Origin: Zygnema cylindricum
Lineage: Eukaryota; Streptophyta; Zygnematophyceae; Zygnematales; Zygnemataceae
Direction: 5' to 3'
Length of the DNA: 64,000 nucleotides
Assembly (NCBI GenBank): GCA_037447655.1
Contig: JBBHKE010003381.1
Location: 1-64,000 of the forward strand
Part shown: positions 41,811 to 52,540 of the stretch, piece after piece
Layout of the letters: every line of letters begins with the position of its first letter
Position numbering within the stretch: the stretch's first letter is position 1
Notes under the pieces: model-generated
What the model was told of the DNA's origin: nothing
What the model saw: the letters and a program-made list of their open reading frames with translations, nothing else
Database searches by the model: none
Made by a program: the position numbers and the translations under genes

Positions 41811-42778
41811 TCACGGTTTCACTCATGTCCCTTTTGGGAACGACCGAGTTCTCCTCACTTTCGGACTCAAATCTGATTCTTATCTTCTTTCTATATTTGA
41901 AGGGGTCAAATGACTTCCCTTCATCCATGACAACTAAGTGTTTGACCAGAATGATATCTTTCTTTGCTAAGTCATAGACTCTATATCCCTTAACATCCAC
42001 ATCATATTCCACAAAGTATCCAAGTTTTCCCTTAGCATCTAGTTTCCAGTTTTTCCTATCCGTGTCAAGACTGTAAACTTGGCTACCGAACACTTTAAGG
42101 TGTGAGATATCTGGTTTCCTTCCAACCCATCTCTCATAAGGTGTCACTCCCTTTAAAGCTCAGGTAAGGACTCTATTCTTAATGTAGTTGGCACGGTTCA
42201 TTGCTTCTACCCAAAATCTCTTTCCTATTTTCTTCTTGGCCAACATACTGCATGAACTATCTCCTAGTGTTTGATTCAACCTCTCAGCTACCCCATTTTG
42301 TTCCGGGTTATATGGTACAGTTTCTTGGTGCTGTACTCCCTCATCTTTTAGATATTCCTTAAACTGGTTAGAGGTATATTCCCCCCCATTATCACTCCTT
42401 ATCTTCTTAATGGGGGTTTCATGCAACTCCTCACTCTAGGCTTTATATTCTTTGAAGTAAGTTGATGCTTCAGACTTTGTTTTTAGAAAGTATACTCTAG
42501 AGTATCTAGACAAGTCATTGGTTATTGTCATCATAAACCTCTTTCCTCCAACCGAAAGTACTTTTGCAGGTCCCCAAATATTTGTGTGGACAAAATCTAA
42601 AACTTTCTCACCTCTATATGTGGCGGCTTTGGGAAAGGGAAGTCTGTGAGCCTTACCTTCAGCACAGCCACTACAATCATCCATCATTTCATTATCCCCA
42701 AACTGAATGCCTTCTACTACCCCAAGCTTTTTCATTTCCCTCAACCTATCAAAATGCACATGTCCCAACCGCTTCTGC
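41811..42778 (-). pseudogene. Cop-9 integrase
   Basis: 42,160-42,426 holds the second catalytic Asp (SDNGGEYT) and Glu (NGVAERLNQT), both intact. 41,811-42,147 is the C-terminus (SLDTDRKNWKLDAKGKLGYF). 42,436-42,778 has half of the finger His pair, the Cys pair (CSGCAEGK) and the first catalytic position as Asn (VHTNIWGP). The domain is cut at the second zinc-finger His region by LTR-10. Confidence 0.9.
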
Positions 42779-43239
42779 TGAAACTTTGAGACCTCCATAA
42801 GTCCTCAGAGTCGACAGCTTCCAAGAAGCCTCTAGGATTACCCTGACACCTTTGTGTTTCAGCAAAAATAACTGCCACCCTGGCAGAAAAAAACCCTAAC
42901 CAACTTCACCCCTGTAAAGGCAAGACTCCCCTGAGTTGTTAGCAAAAAGAATCTCTGAATTTGCTCCCGTGAGCAGTAAGTTATGGAGGGTCAAAGTTGA
43001 CCGTTTGTACAGAAGCTCTCTAGGAGAGAGGGTCTTATCTTCTAATTTTTCTAAGTCCTATCTCTCTCATAATCTCTATCTACTGATGTACGGAGCCAAT
43101 CAGATTGCAGTTCCGTACACAAAAGTACAGCTGCCGGTGTACTTTCTGTACGAACATTGTACGACATGGCCTAAATGTCGACACATGGTATATCTGAATT
43201 CGCTCCCTTAATCCTCGGAGATGCCGCGATCCAATGTCA
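42779..43239 (-). repeat. LTR-10: half of a Copia LTR
   Basis: Starts TGAAACTTTG and follows the U5-R-U3 order of the reverse complement of LTR-12 (54,970-55,996) with high similarity. It is cut in U3 at 43,239 where LARD-11 begins. The remaining U3 is not found on the far side of LARD-11. Confidence 0.88.
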
Positions 43240-43967
43240 TGTTAGGATTTAGTACTGAGAACTCATTTAGCGACGAGACATTCTCGTAGCTAAAGTAGCG
43301 ACGACTAGCGACGAAGTATTTTCGTCGCTGAATATTTGAAGTGCCAGCGACGAAGTAGTTTCGTCGCTAGATATTTGAAGTGACGTAGAAATTGAATGTT
43401 TGTTTCGTTTCACGTAAGTTTGATTCGTACTATAGAAGTGACGTGGAAATTGTTTGGTCGTTTCGGTTCACGTAAGTTCTAGTCGTACCGTGTGGTTCAA
43501 GTTGTTTCGTGGTTGACTTGTCTAGTCGTACCGTGTAGTTCAAGTCGGTTCTCAGTTGTTGGCCGGATGTTTTCACCACGTTGACTCTTACGCGTTTCTA
43601 ATCGTGTACCGTGGTATTGTTACGTGACGTTTGAAGAAGGATATTGAGGCGTAGTGAGAGGGAGGTTTTTTATCAATTTGGCGAGGGTTGATCCTCCTTG
43701 TAGACTATGAAGGAGTTCAAGGAGTTAAGGGAGTTTGATAGCTTTGTGGTGATTCTTGAGGAGTTAGAAGAGGTTAGTGAAGATTAACTTTTATATGATT
43801 AAGAGGAGTTAGAAGTGAGTGCGTTTTGAAGGTGTGAGGAAATTATGTAAGAAATGTTTCCCTTTGGAATATATTGACTTCCGGTTACATTTCTCTTGTG
43901 TGCGTTTTGTCATTTATGCTTCCGCTGGCATTTGCGCTAAGTTTATGTTTTGTATATGATCCTTTCA
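43240..43967 (+). repeat. LARD-11 LTR copy 1 (728 bp)
   Basis: Starts TGTTAGGATT and ends CCTTTCA. Three adjacent GCGACGA-type hairpins lie in the first 130 bp; the other copies have two. It is the most diverged copy. Confidence 0.92.
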
Positions 43968-43969
43968 AT

Positions 43970-43981
43970 TGGTATCGGAGC
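43970..43981 (+). promoter_or_regulatory. LARD-11 primer binding site 1
   Basis: TGGTATCGGAGC two bases after LTR copy 1, identical to the Gyp-6 site. Confidence 0.88.
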
Positions 43982-43989
43982 AGGTTGTA

Positions 43990-44430
43990 GTGCTCCATGA
44001 GTGTTTTGATGATGGAGATGGAGACGATTGAAGGCGAAAAGGATTGACGACGAAGACGACAGATTGAAGACGAAGAGAGAAGACGAAGACGAAGTTTGAA
44101 GACGACTATGAAGACAGAAGACGAAGATGAAGACGAAGATGAAAACGGAAGTCGAAGATGAAGACGAAGAAGAAGAGAAAGACTGAAGACGAAGAAGAAG
44201 ATGAAAACGAAGATTGAAGACGAAATGGAAGACGAAGACGAAGATTGAAGACGTAGAGTGAAGACGAAGACGAAGTTTGAAGACGAATATGAAGACAGAA
44301 GATGAAGATGAAGACGGAAGTTGAAGATGAAGACGAAGTAGAAGACGAAGACTGAAGACGAAGACGAAAACGAAGACGGAGATTGAGGACGAAAACTAAA
44401 ACGAAGACTGAAGATGAGGTGAAGATTGTT
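43990..44430 (+). repeat. GAAGAC/GAAGAT purine-rich repeat, internal region 1
   Basis: Degenerate hexanucleotide array of almost pure purines with regularly spaced T and C. The plus strand has frequent stops, and the long minus-strand frames across it are low-complexity Ser/Phe artefacts. Confidence 0.9.
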
Positions 44431-45622
44431 TTTTTTTGACAGCAATTATTGTGGATATTATGATGATGGAGGTGATACTTATTATGAAGTCAAAGAAGAA
44501 GAGTTCGAAAAAGTTGAAGGAGGCGAAGAAGGCAAAGAAGAGAAGAGTGAATTAAAATCAATCCGATGTGGAAATTCAGATTGAGATGGGAGGAAGAAAA
44601 GGCATCTATCCTTTGATGAATGAATCGGATTCCAATCTGGATGGAGGTGATATTTATTTTGAAGTTGAGGAAGAAGAGTCCTAAGATGTTGAAGAAGTTG
44701 AAGAAGGCGAAAAAGGCGAAGAAGAGAAGAGTGAATTAAAATTTGAAGAGAGGAGTGAAGAAAATTGTGATGAGAAGTGTACTAAGAAGAGTGATTTGAT
44801 GAGAGAGAAAAGAGTGAGGATTAAAAGGAAGAAAGGGGAAGAGTCATCTGCCGGATGATGTGGATCTCTATTAGGATAGAGATGAAGATGAGAGTCGAGG
44901 AGATAATTGTTTGAAGAAAGAGGAGAAAGAGAAGAGGTAAACTGACACGTAAAATTTCGAGGAGTACTGATGACATTTATGGAGTTTGGGGATATATTAT
45001 TTCTCAATGTTACTTAAATTATTTTGGTGGAGGAAGAGGTCGTGCATAAGGCAACCGAGGCGATCACGGTATAGGCCACCGCCTTGATTGGTGGTTATGA
45101 ATTTGGAATTTATTTCGGTTATGTAAATGATTGATTCGATGAGTGGAGAAGAGAAATTGAAAGAAAACATTGAGTTTTTATGAGTGGAAAATTTATATTT
45201 TCTTGGACATTTCTAATTCAGAATTGGAAGAGAAATAACATTTCCACATTTGAAAGAGAAATTAGAGAACAAGTTGTGACATTAAGAGTGACATTGAAAT
45301 TGAAATCGAGAGAAATGAAGTTGCCGATGTGGTATATTGATTGAGGTGTAAAGGAGTGGTTTATGAAGAAGAAAGAGGAAGAAGAGGAGTTTCGTGTTAG
45401 TGAAAGACCGGTTGCTTTACCGGCTGTTTTGGCCATTTATTGACAAAGAGGAGGATTAAGAAAAAAATTGACGAAGATGAAGAAAAAGAAAAAGAGGAGA
45501 AATCAGATTCTTGTTCCGGGTTTGAAAGAAGAAAAGAGTAGAGACGAAGTGGAGGTAGTGAGAGATTATTCTCTCGGAAGGAAGAAGAGTACTCCTTCCC
45601 TCTTGGCGGCTTCGACGTTTGT

Positions 45623-45862
45623 TTGGAGAAACCATTTTTTTTTGTTTTATTTGAGGAAGAATCTCGGATGTATGGAGCGACTAATTTGGAAGATCAATTT
45701 CCGAAAGTTTTCAACAAATTGATGTGGTATATTGATGCCCTATTACAATCTGAATCAAGAGGAGAAAAGGAAAAGAATCATTTGCCGGATAATTCAAATT
45801 CCTATTTTGATGATGGAGATGAGAGTGGAGGAGACGAGTATGTGAAGGAAGAGAAGAGGTAA
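45623..45862 (+). other. LARD-11 relic ORF, internal region 1
   Basis: 79 codons including FEEESRMYG, NLEDQFPKVF and KLMWYIDALLQSE. The same peptide occurs in internal region 2 at about 49,548-49,718. It may be the last trace of an ancestral gag. I do not recognise the family, and no start-to-stop protein is preserved. Confidence 0.45.
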
Positions 45863-47375
45863 ACTGTCACTTAGAATTCCGAGGAGGAGAGGTGGTATTT
45901 AAAGAGCTTTAGAACATTTTTTTTTTTTTAATACTTTGTGAAACTATGTCGGTAGTGGAAGAGATCGCAAAAACGGCTATTGAGGTGAACGCGGTGTAAG
46001 TTGCGGCCGTGTTGAATTTAAAAATTATTTTGAGTTTGGAAATTATACCGACGACGGACTATAATTTTCCGATTCGCATTTTAATGATTAATTCGGTGAG
46101 AGGAGATGAAGAATGAAAGAAAATTTTGATTTTGTTTTTTTGAGGAGAGCCAAATTCATGATTTCTTGTCCATTGCGCATTTTGCATTGGAGGAGAAAGC
46201 GCATGTCCATTTCGGTTTGAATAGTTGAAGGAAAATGTTGGCATTAAAAGTGACATTGAATTTTACATTGATGATTGGAGTGATGAAATTTTTATTTCTC
46301 GAGTGTCTTTGAATTCTCGAAAATTTAAAGATTTTAAATCGAGTTCTAATTTAGATTTAACAAATCCAAATCGGAGGAAGATAAAAGGAGAGAACAAATT
46401 TGTTCAAATGAGATTCAAGTTATGAGGGGGAAGAGGCCGAATAAGCTTTCTTATTTTTGGCAAGAAGAAAAGATTTCAAACTCGCTTTATTTTATTTTTT
46501 GATGTGAGGAAAATTCAACTTTATTTGTTGAGAATTTTATTTGCGAGAATGTTGTTGGAAGCCCACAGTCGTTTTCTACATTAAGAGAGGTTGAAGAGTG
46601 GGAAACGATATTGGAGGCGGTAGAAGAGAAGAGTGTTGAGAAAGAGAAAAAAAAGGTGAAGTTTTTTTTGGGTTATATATGAGAGGAGGACAAGTCGTTT
46701 CGTACGAAAAGCCGGTTGGACGCTTGACGTACATTGGGGAATGAACGATGATGTCGGATATTCAGGCGGCCGTGTTGGTTGTTGTCAGATTTTGTCGGTC
46801 ATAAAGTTATTAAAATTTGTTTACGCGGATCTTTCGGTACCTTATGGTACCATGTGGATGTGACTATGGTTTTAGTTGACGAAAAAAATATTTGGAAGTG
46901 CTAATTCTGATGGAGGTTGTGACGTTTGACGTGGATTTGCGGCGTGGACTTTTCATTTATTTTGATTTCGAAATTTCACCCCCCTGTTACGTTTTTTTGT
47001 TTGGAGCGGCATTTTGTTTTCTTTTGAGATTCTAAGAACAAATGGAGAAGCGCCATGTGACGTATGCGTGAATTTTGATGCGCGAAGATACAGATGAATT
47101 GTGAGGGGTGATGGAAGAAAAATTGAAATATTTGTTATGTTGGAGAGGGGGCTACGACATTTGGAGTTGATTGACGTTTGCGAGGATTATTTGATTTGAC
47201 ATTTGTGGAAAAATCGCGTGGAGATATTATCGTTTCGTGCACTTGACTTTGTTGTTTTGTTTAGTACGTTAATTTGTCGTTAATGTTTGGCTCATGATGT
47301 TTTAAAGAATAGAAGTTTTAAGTTGTGATTGGTGTAATGATTACAAGTTTAAGAGGGGGCTTTGAGTGTCTCAGT

Positions 47376-47386
47376 AAGAGGGGGAA
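47376..47386 (+). promoter_or_regulatory. LARD-11 polypurine tract 1
   Basis: AAGAGGGGGAA directly before LTR copy 2; the same sequence stands before copy 3. Confidence 0.85.
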
Positions 47387-48076
47387 TGTTAGGATTTAGT
47401 ACTGAGAACTCATTTAGCGACGAGACATTCTCGTAGCTAAAGTAGCGACGACCAGCGACGAAGTATTTTCGTCGCTAGATATTTGAAGTGACGTAGAAAT
47501 TGAATGTTTGTTTCGTTTCACGTAAGTTTGAATAGTACTATTGAAGTGACATGGAAATTGTTTGGTCGTTTCGGTTCACGTAAGTTCTAGTCGTACCGTG
47601 TGGTTCAAGTTGGTTGTTGGTAGACTTGTCTAGCCGTACTGTGTAGTTCAAGTCGGTTCGCAGTTGTTGGTCGGATGTTTTCACCACGTTGACTCTTACG
47701 CGTTTCTAATCGTGTACCGTGGTATTGTTACGTGACGTTTGAAAGAGTATATTGAGGCGTAGTGAGAGAGAGGTTTTTATCAATTAGGCGAGAGTTGATC
47801 CTCCTTGTAGACTATGAAGGAGTTCAAAGAGTTAAGGGGGTTTGATAGCTTTGTGGTGATTTTTGAGGAGTTAGAGGAGGTTAGTGAAGACTATCTTTTA
47901 TATGATTAAGAGGAGTAAGAAGTGAGTGCGTTTTGAGGGTGTGAGGAATTATGTAAGAAAAGTTCTCCGTGGAATATATTGGCTTCCTTGGGGTAATCTT
48001 TCTCTTGTGTGTGTTTTATTCATTTATGCTTCCGCTGGCATTTGCGCTAAGTTTATTTTTGTATATGATCCTATCA
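47387..48076 (+). repeat. LARD-11 LTR copy 2 (690 bp)
   Basis: Same length as copy 3 and nearly identical to it; I noticed only a handful of substitutions, mostly at the 3' end. Confidence 0.94.
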
Positions 48077-48078
48077 AT

Positions 48079-48090
48079 TGGTATCGGAGC
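48079..48090 (+). promoter_or_regulatory. LARD-11 primer binding site 2
   Basis: TGGTATCGGAGC after LTR copy 2. Confidence 0.88.
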
Positions 48091-48093
48091 AAG

Positions 48094-48760
48094 TTGTAGT
48101 GCTCCATGAGTGTTTTGATGATGGAGATGGAGATGATTGAAGGCGAAAAGGATTGACGACGAAGACGACAGTTTGAAGACGAAGTAGAAGACGAAGACTG
48201 AAGACGAAGATGAAAACTGGATAGGAAGTGGAAGACGAAGACGAAGACGGAGATTGAAGACGAAGACTAAAACGAAAACTGAAGATGAGGTTGTAGTGCT
48301 CCATGAGTGTTTTGATGATGGAGATGGAGACGATTGAAGGCAAAAAGGATTGACGACGAAGACGACAGATTGAAAACGAAGAGAGAAGACAAAGACGAAG
48401 TTTGAAGACGAATATGAAGACAGAAGACGAAGATGAAAACGAAGATGAAGACGGAAGTCGAAGATGAAGACGAAGAAGAAGACGAAGACTGAAGACAAAA
48501 AAGAAGATGAAGATGAAGATTGAAGACGAAGTGGAAGACGAAGACGAAGACTGAAGACACAGAGTGAAGACGAAGACGAAGTTTGAAGACGAATACAAAG
48601 ACAAAAGACAAAGATGAAGACGGAAGTCGAAGATGAAGACGAAGTAGAAGACGAAGACTGAAGACGAAGATGAAAACTGGAGACGAAGTGGAAGACGAAG
48701 ACGAAGACGGAGATTGAAGACGAAGACTAAAACGAAGACTGAAGATGAGGTGAAGGTTGT
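48094..48760 (+). repeat. Duplicated leader and GAAGAC repeat, internal region 2
   Basis: The leader block beginning GTTGTAGTGCTCCATGAG occurs at about 48,094 and again at about 48,292, a tandem duplication of roughly 200 bp not present in internal region 1. It is followed by the purine-rich hexanucleotide array. Confidence 0.87.
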
Positions 48761-48974
48761 TTTTCTTTTGACAACAATTATTGTGGATATTATGATGATG
48801 GAGGTGATACTTAATATGAAGTCAAAAAAGAAGAGTTCGAAAAAGTTGAAGGAGGAGAAGAAGGCAAAGAAGAGAAGAGTGAATTAAAATCAATCCGATG
48901 TGGAAATTTAGATTGAGATGGGAGGAAGAAAATGCAACTATCCTTTGATGAATGAACCTGATTCCAATCTGGAG

Positions 48975-49330
48975 TAAAAGGAGGATAAATAAAAGAAGGA
49001 ATTGACAAAGTTGAAGAAGAAGAAAAATTGAAGAGAGGAGTGAAGAAAATTGTGATGAGAAGTGTATTAAGAAGAGTGATTTGATGAGAGAGAAAAGAGT
49101 GAGGAGTAAAAGGAGGATAAATAAAAGAAGGAATTGACAAAGTTGAAGAAGAAGAAAAATTGAAGAGAGGAGTGAAGAAATTGTGATGAGAAGTGTATTA
49201 AGAAGAGTGATTTGATAAATAAAAGAAGGAATTGACAAAGTTGAAGATGAAGAAAAATTGAAGAGAGGAGTGAAGAAAATTGTGATGAGAAGTATATTAA
49301 GAAGAGTGATTTGATGAGAGAGAAAAGAGT
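48975..49330 (+). repeat. ~125-bp tandem repeat, three copies
   Basis: Copies beginning near 48,975, 49,104 and 49,218 share GGAGGATAAATAAAAG (or its 3' part), GAATTGACAAAGTTGAAG and AGAAGTGTATTAAGAAG. The third copy is shortened. Confidence 0.87.
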
Positions 49331-49547
49331 GAGGATTAAAAGGAGGATTGAAAAAAAAGGGGTTGACGAAGATGAAGAAGAAGGAAAAGAGGAGAAATCA
49401 GATTCTTGTTCCGGTTTGAAAAAAGAAGGAAAGTGTAGAGATGAAGTGGAGATTGAGAGGGGTTAGTGAATGAAAAAAAAAAGAGGAATAATCTTTCCCC
49501 CATGGTGGCTTCGACGTCCCGTTCGGAGAAGCCAATTAGTTTTTCCC

Positions 49548-49718
49548 GGAGTTTTATTCGAGGAAGAATCTCGGATGTATGGAGTCCCGAGTAATTTGGA
49601 AGATCAATTTCCGAAAGTGTTCGACAAATTGATGTGGTATATTGATGTCCTATTGCAATCTGAAGCAAGAGGAAGAAAGGGGAAGAGTCATCTGCCGGAT
49701 GATGTGGATCTCTATTAG
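49548..49718 (+). other. LARD-11 relic ORF, internal region 2
   Basis: Second copy of the FEEESRMYG...KLMWYIDVLLQSE peptide, with mainly synonymous or conservative differences and a small insertion (VPS). See 45,623-45,862. Confidence 0.45.
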
Positions 49719-51584
49719 GATAGAGATGAAGATGAGAGTCGAGGAGATAATTGTTTGAAGAAAGAGGAGAAAGAGAAGAGGTAAACTGACACGTAAAATT
49801 TTGAGGAGTACTGGTGACATTTTTGGAGTTTGAGGATATATTATTCCTCAATGTTACTTAAATTATTTTGGTGGAGGAAGAGGTCGTGCATAAGGCGACC
49901 GAGGCGATCGCGGTGTAGGCCACCGCCTTGATTGGTGGTTATGAATTTGGAATTTATTACGGTTATGTAAATGATTGATTCGATGAGTGGAGAAGAGAAA
50001 TTGAAAGAAAACATTGAGTTTTTATGAGTGGAAAAGTTATATTTTCTTAGACATCTCTAATTCAGAATTGGAGGAGAAATAACATTTCCACATTTGAAGG
50101 AGAAATTAGAGAACAAGTTGTGACATTAAGAGTAACATTGAATCTGAAATCGATGATTAGTGTGATGGGAAATTTGGTTCCAATGCTCCGAAATTTCAAG
50201 GTTTTACATCGAGTTCACAATTAAGCTTCAACGTTGTAGAAGTTGAAGGAAGAGTGAAGAGAAGAAGATTAAAGTTTTTTGAAGGAGGAATGGAGTGTGT
50301 GAATGTGATTTATTGATTGAGGCGTAAAGGAGTGTTTTATAAAGAAGAAAGTAAATGCGTCATCGTGAGTTGAAAATGAAGCTCGACGTTTTGAAGATCT
50401 ATTTTTTCAGGAAGTTCTATTTCGTACATTTTTACGTTTATTTATTGAAGAAGTGAATGAGGTGACCGGCGTGACGATTACCTAAACCACCGATCGGTTT
50501 GGAAGAAGCTTCATTCAAGTTCAGCATTTTCAATCTCTGTTTACATTTCGAATGTGTACAAATTTATTTGATTTTTTTTTGTTCTGGATGATAGAAGTTG
50601 TGAATCTTGTTGAAGTGAAGTTATAATGTGTCCATGATTAGGAGGAGGAAGAGGAAGAGTTCCGTGTTGGAACGAGACCGGCATTTCACCGGCTTTTTCG
50701 ATCGTTTTTGTGACTTTGTCAAACGCCGAACTTTTGTGCGGCCGTTACGTTGGAATGTGGTGTAATATTGAAGTAAAGTTTTGTACTACAGACTGTTCAA
50801 TTGTTACACTGAAGCATGAAATGGTGCGACGGTTACCTAAATCGATATGTGATTTATTATCAATCGTTAAGATTTGGAGTTAAATGTACAGAATTTGATT
50901 CTGACGTTTCTCTGGAGAGTGATCCTTTAGTACTTGGCTTTAATGCCGCATGTACCTTGGAGTTTTCCGGATATTGATTTACCTAGCATTTGGCGGCTAT
51001 TTTTTGGTCGTGAAAAATTGTCAGTTGAGGAGTGATTCGAAATCCGTTTACGCTAATCTTCTCGTACCTTATGGTACCATGTGGATGTGACTCTAGTTTT
51101 GGTCAACGAATAAATTATTTGAAACAATTTTATATGATGTAGGTGACGTGGATTTGCGGCTTGAACTTTCGTTTTTTTTATTTCAAGATTTCACCGTCAA
51201 CTTTCGTTTTCGTTTGGAGCACCAATATATTTTGACGTTGTTTGTACAAATGGGGAAGCGCCATGTGGCGTATGCGTGGAATTTGAGGCGTGAAGATACA
51301 GATGAATTATGAGTGGTGATGGAAAAAAATTGAAATATTTGTTATGTTGGAAAGGGGGCTACGACATTTGGAGTTGATTCATGTTTGCGAGGATTATTTG
51401 ATTTGACATTTGTGGAAAAATCGCGTGGAGATATTATCGTTTCGTACACCTGACATTTGTTGTTTTGTTTAGTACATTAATTTTGTCGTTAATGTTTGGC
51501 TCATGATGTTTTAAAGAAGAGAAGTTTTAGGTTGTGATTGGTGTAATGATTACAAGTTTAAGAGGGGGCTTTGAGTGTCTCAGT

Positions 51585-51595
51585 AAGAGGGGGAA
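51585..51595 (+). promoter_or_regulatory. LARD-11 polypurine tract 2
   Basis: AAGAGGGGGAA before LTR copy 3. Confidence 0.85.
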
Positions 51596-52285
51596 TGTTA
51601 GGATTTAGTACTGAGAACTCATTTAGCGACGAGACATTCTCGTAGCTAAAGTAGCGACGACCAGCGACGAAGTATTTTCGTCGCTAGATATTTGAAGTGA
51701 CGTAGAAATTGAATGTTTGTTTCGTTTCACGTAAGTTTGAATAGTACTATTGAAGTGACATGGAAATTGTTTGGTCGTTTCGGTTCACGTAAGTTCTAGT
51801 CGTACCGTGTGGTTCAAGTTGGTTGTTGGTAGACTTGTCTAGCCGTACTGTGTAGTTCAAGTCGGTTCGCAGTTGTTGGTCGGATGTTTTCACCACGTTG
51901 ACTCTTACGCGTTTCTAATCGTGTACCGTGGTATTGTTACGTGACGTTTGAAAGAGTATATTGAGGCGTAGTGAGAGAGAGGTTTTTATCAATTAGGCGA
52001 GAGTTGATCCTCCTTGTAGACTATGAAGGAGTTCAAGGAGTTAAGGGGGTTTGATAGCTTTGTGGTGATTTTTGAGGAGTTAGAGGAGGTTAGTGAAGAC
52101 TATCTTTTATATGATTAAGAGGAGTAAGAAGTGAGTGCGTTTTGAGGGTGTGAGGAATTATGTAAGAAAAGTTCTCCGTGGAATATATTGGCTTCCTTGG
52201 GGTAATCTTTCTCTTGTGTGTGTTTTATTCATTTATGCTTCCGCTGGCATTTGCGCTATGTTTATTTTTGAATATGATCCTATCA
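51596..52285 (+). repeat. LARD-11 LTR copy 3 (690 bp)
   Basis: Near-identical to copy 2. It ends CCTATCA and is followed by unrelated sequence with no primer site, as expected for a 3' LTR. Confidence 0.94.
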
Positions 52286-52298
52286 AGAAGTCTTGGAG

Positions 52299-52540
52299 AC
52301 AATAGGGGAGGAGGGAGCATGGGTCGAGGTAGAAGGTCGTGAAAGAGAAGGTGTCGAGACAATAGGGGGGGAGGGAGCATGGTTAGAGGTAGAAGGTTGT
52401 GAAAGAGAAGGTGTGGAGAAAATAGGGGGGGAGGGAGCATGGGTAGAGGTAGGAGGTTGGGAAAGAGAAGGTGTGGAGACAGTAGGGGAAGAGGGAGCAT
52501 GGGTAGATGTAGAAGATTGGGAAAGAGAAGGTGTTTGTTG
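52299..52540. repeat. 60-bp minisatellite, about four copies
   Basis: Unit includes GAGGGAGCATGGGT and GAAAGAGAAGGTGT. The 60-bp period keeps all frames open. On the minus strand one frame gives a 20-residue Pro/Ser/Thr repeat. Confidence 0.9.

Larger units (their letters stand above)
38918..42778 (-). mobile_element. Cop-9: 5'-truncated Copia element
   Basis: Complete 3' LTR, polypurine tract, RNase H, RT and integrase. It ends inside the pre-integrase/zinc-finger region at 42,778, where LTR-10 starts. gag, protease, primer site and 5' LTR are missing. It inserted into the methyltransferase of Ret-8; the left flank pentamer is GAACA. Confidence 0.92.
43240..52285 (+). mobile_element. LARD-11: tandem non-autonomous LTR element (3 LTRs, 2 internal regions)
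   Basis: LTR (43,240-43,967), internal, LTR (47,387-48,076), internal, LTR (51,596-52,285). Primer sites follow the first two LTRs and polypurine tracts precede the last two. The internal regions are homologous to each other, very purine rich, and lack any recognisable gag or pol domain. This fits a large retrotransposon derivative. Flanking pentamers (TGTCA and AGAAG) differ. Confidence 0.9.

Noticed and set aside
43885-44445. Minus-strand 186-aa Ser/Phe-rich ORF and similar ORFs at 48,016-48,611
   Set aside because: They are translations of the complementary strand of the GAAGAC purine repeat; low complexity, no domain, and overlapping frames are all open.
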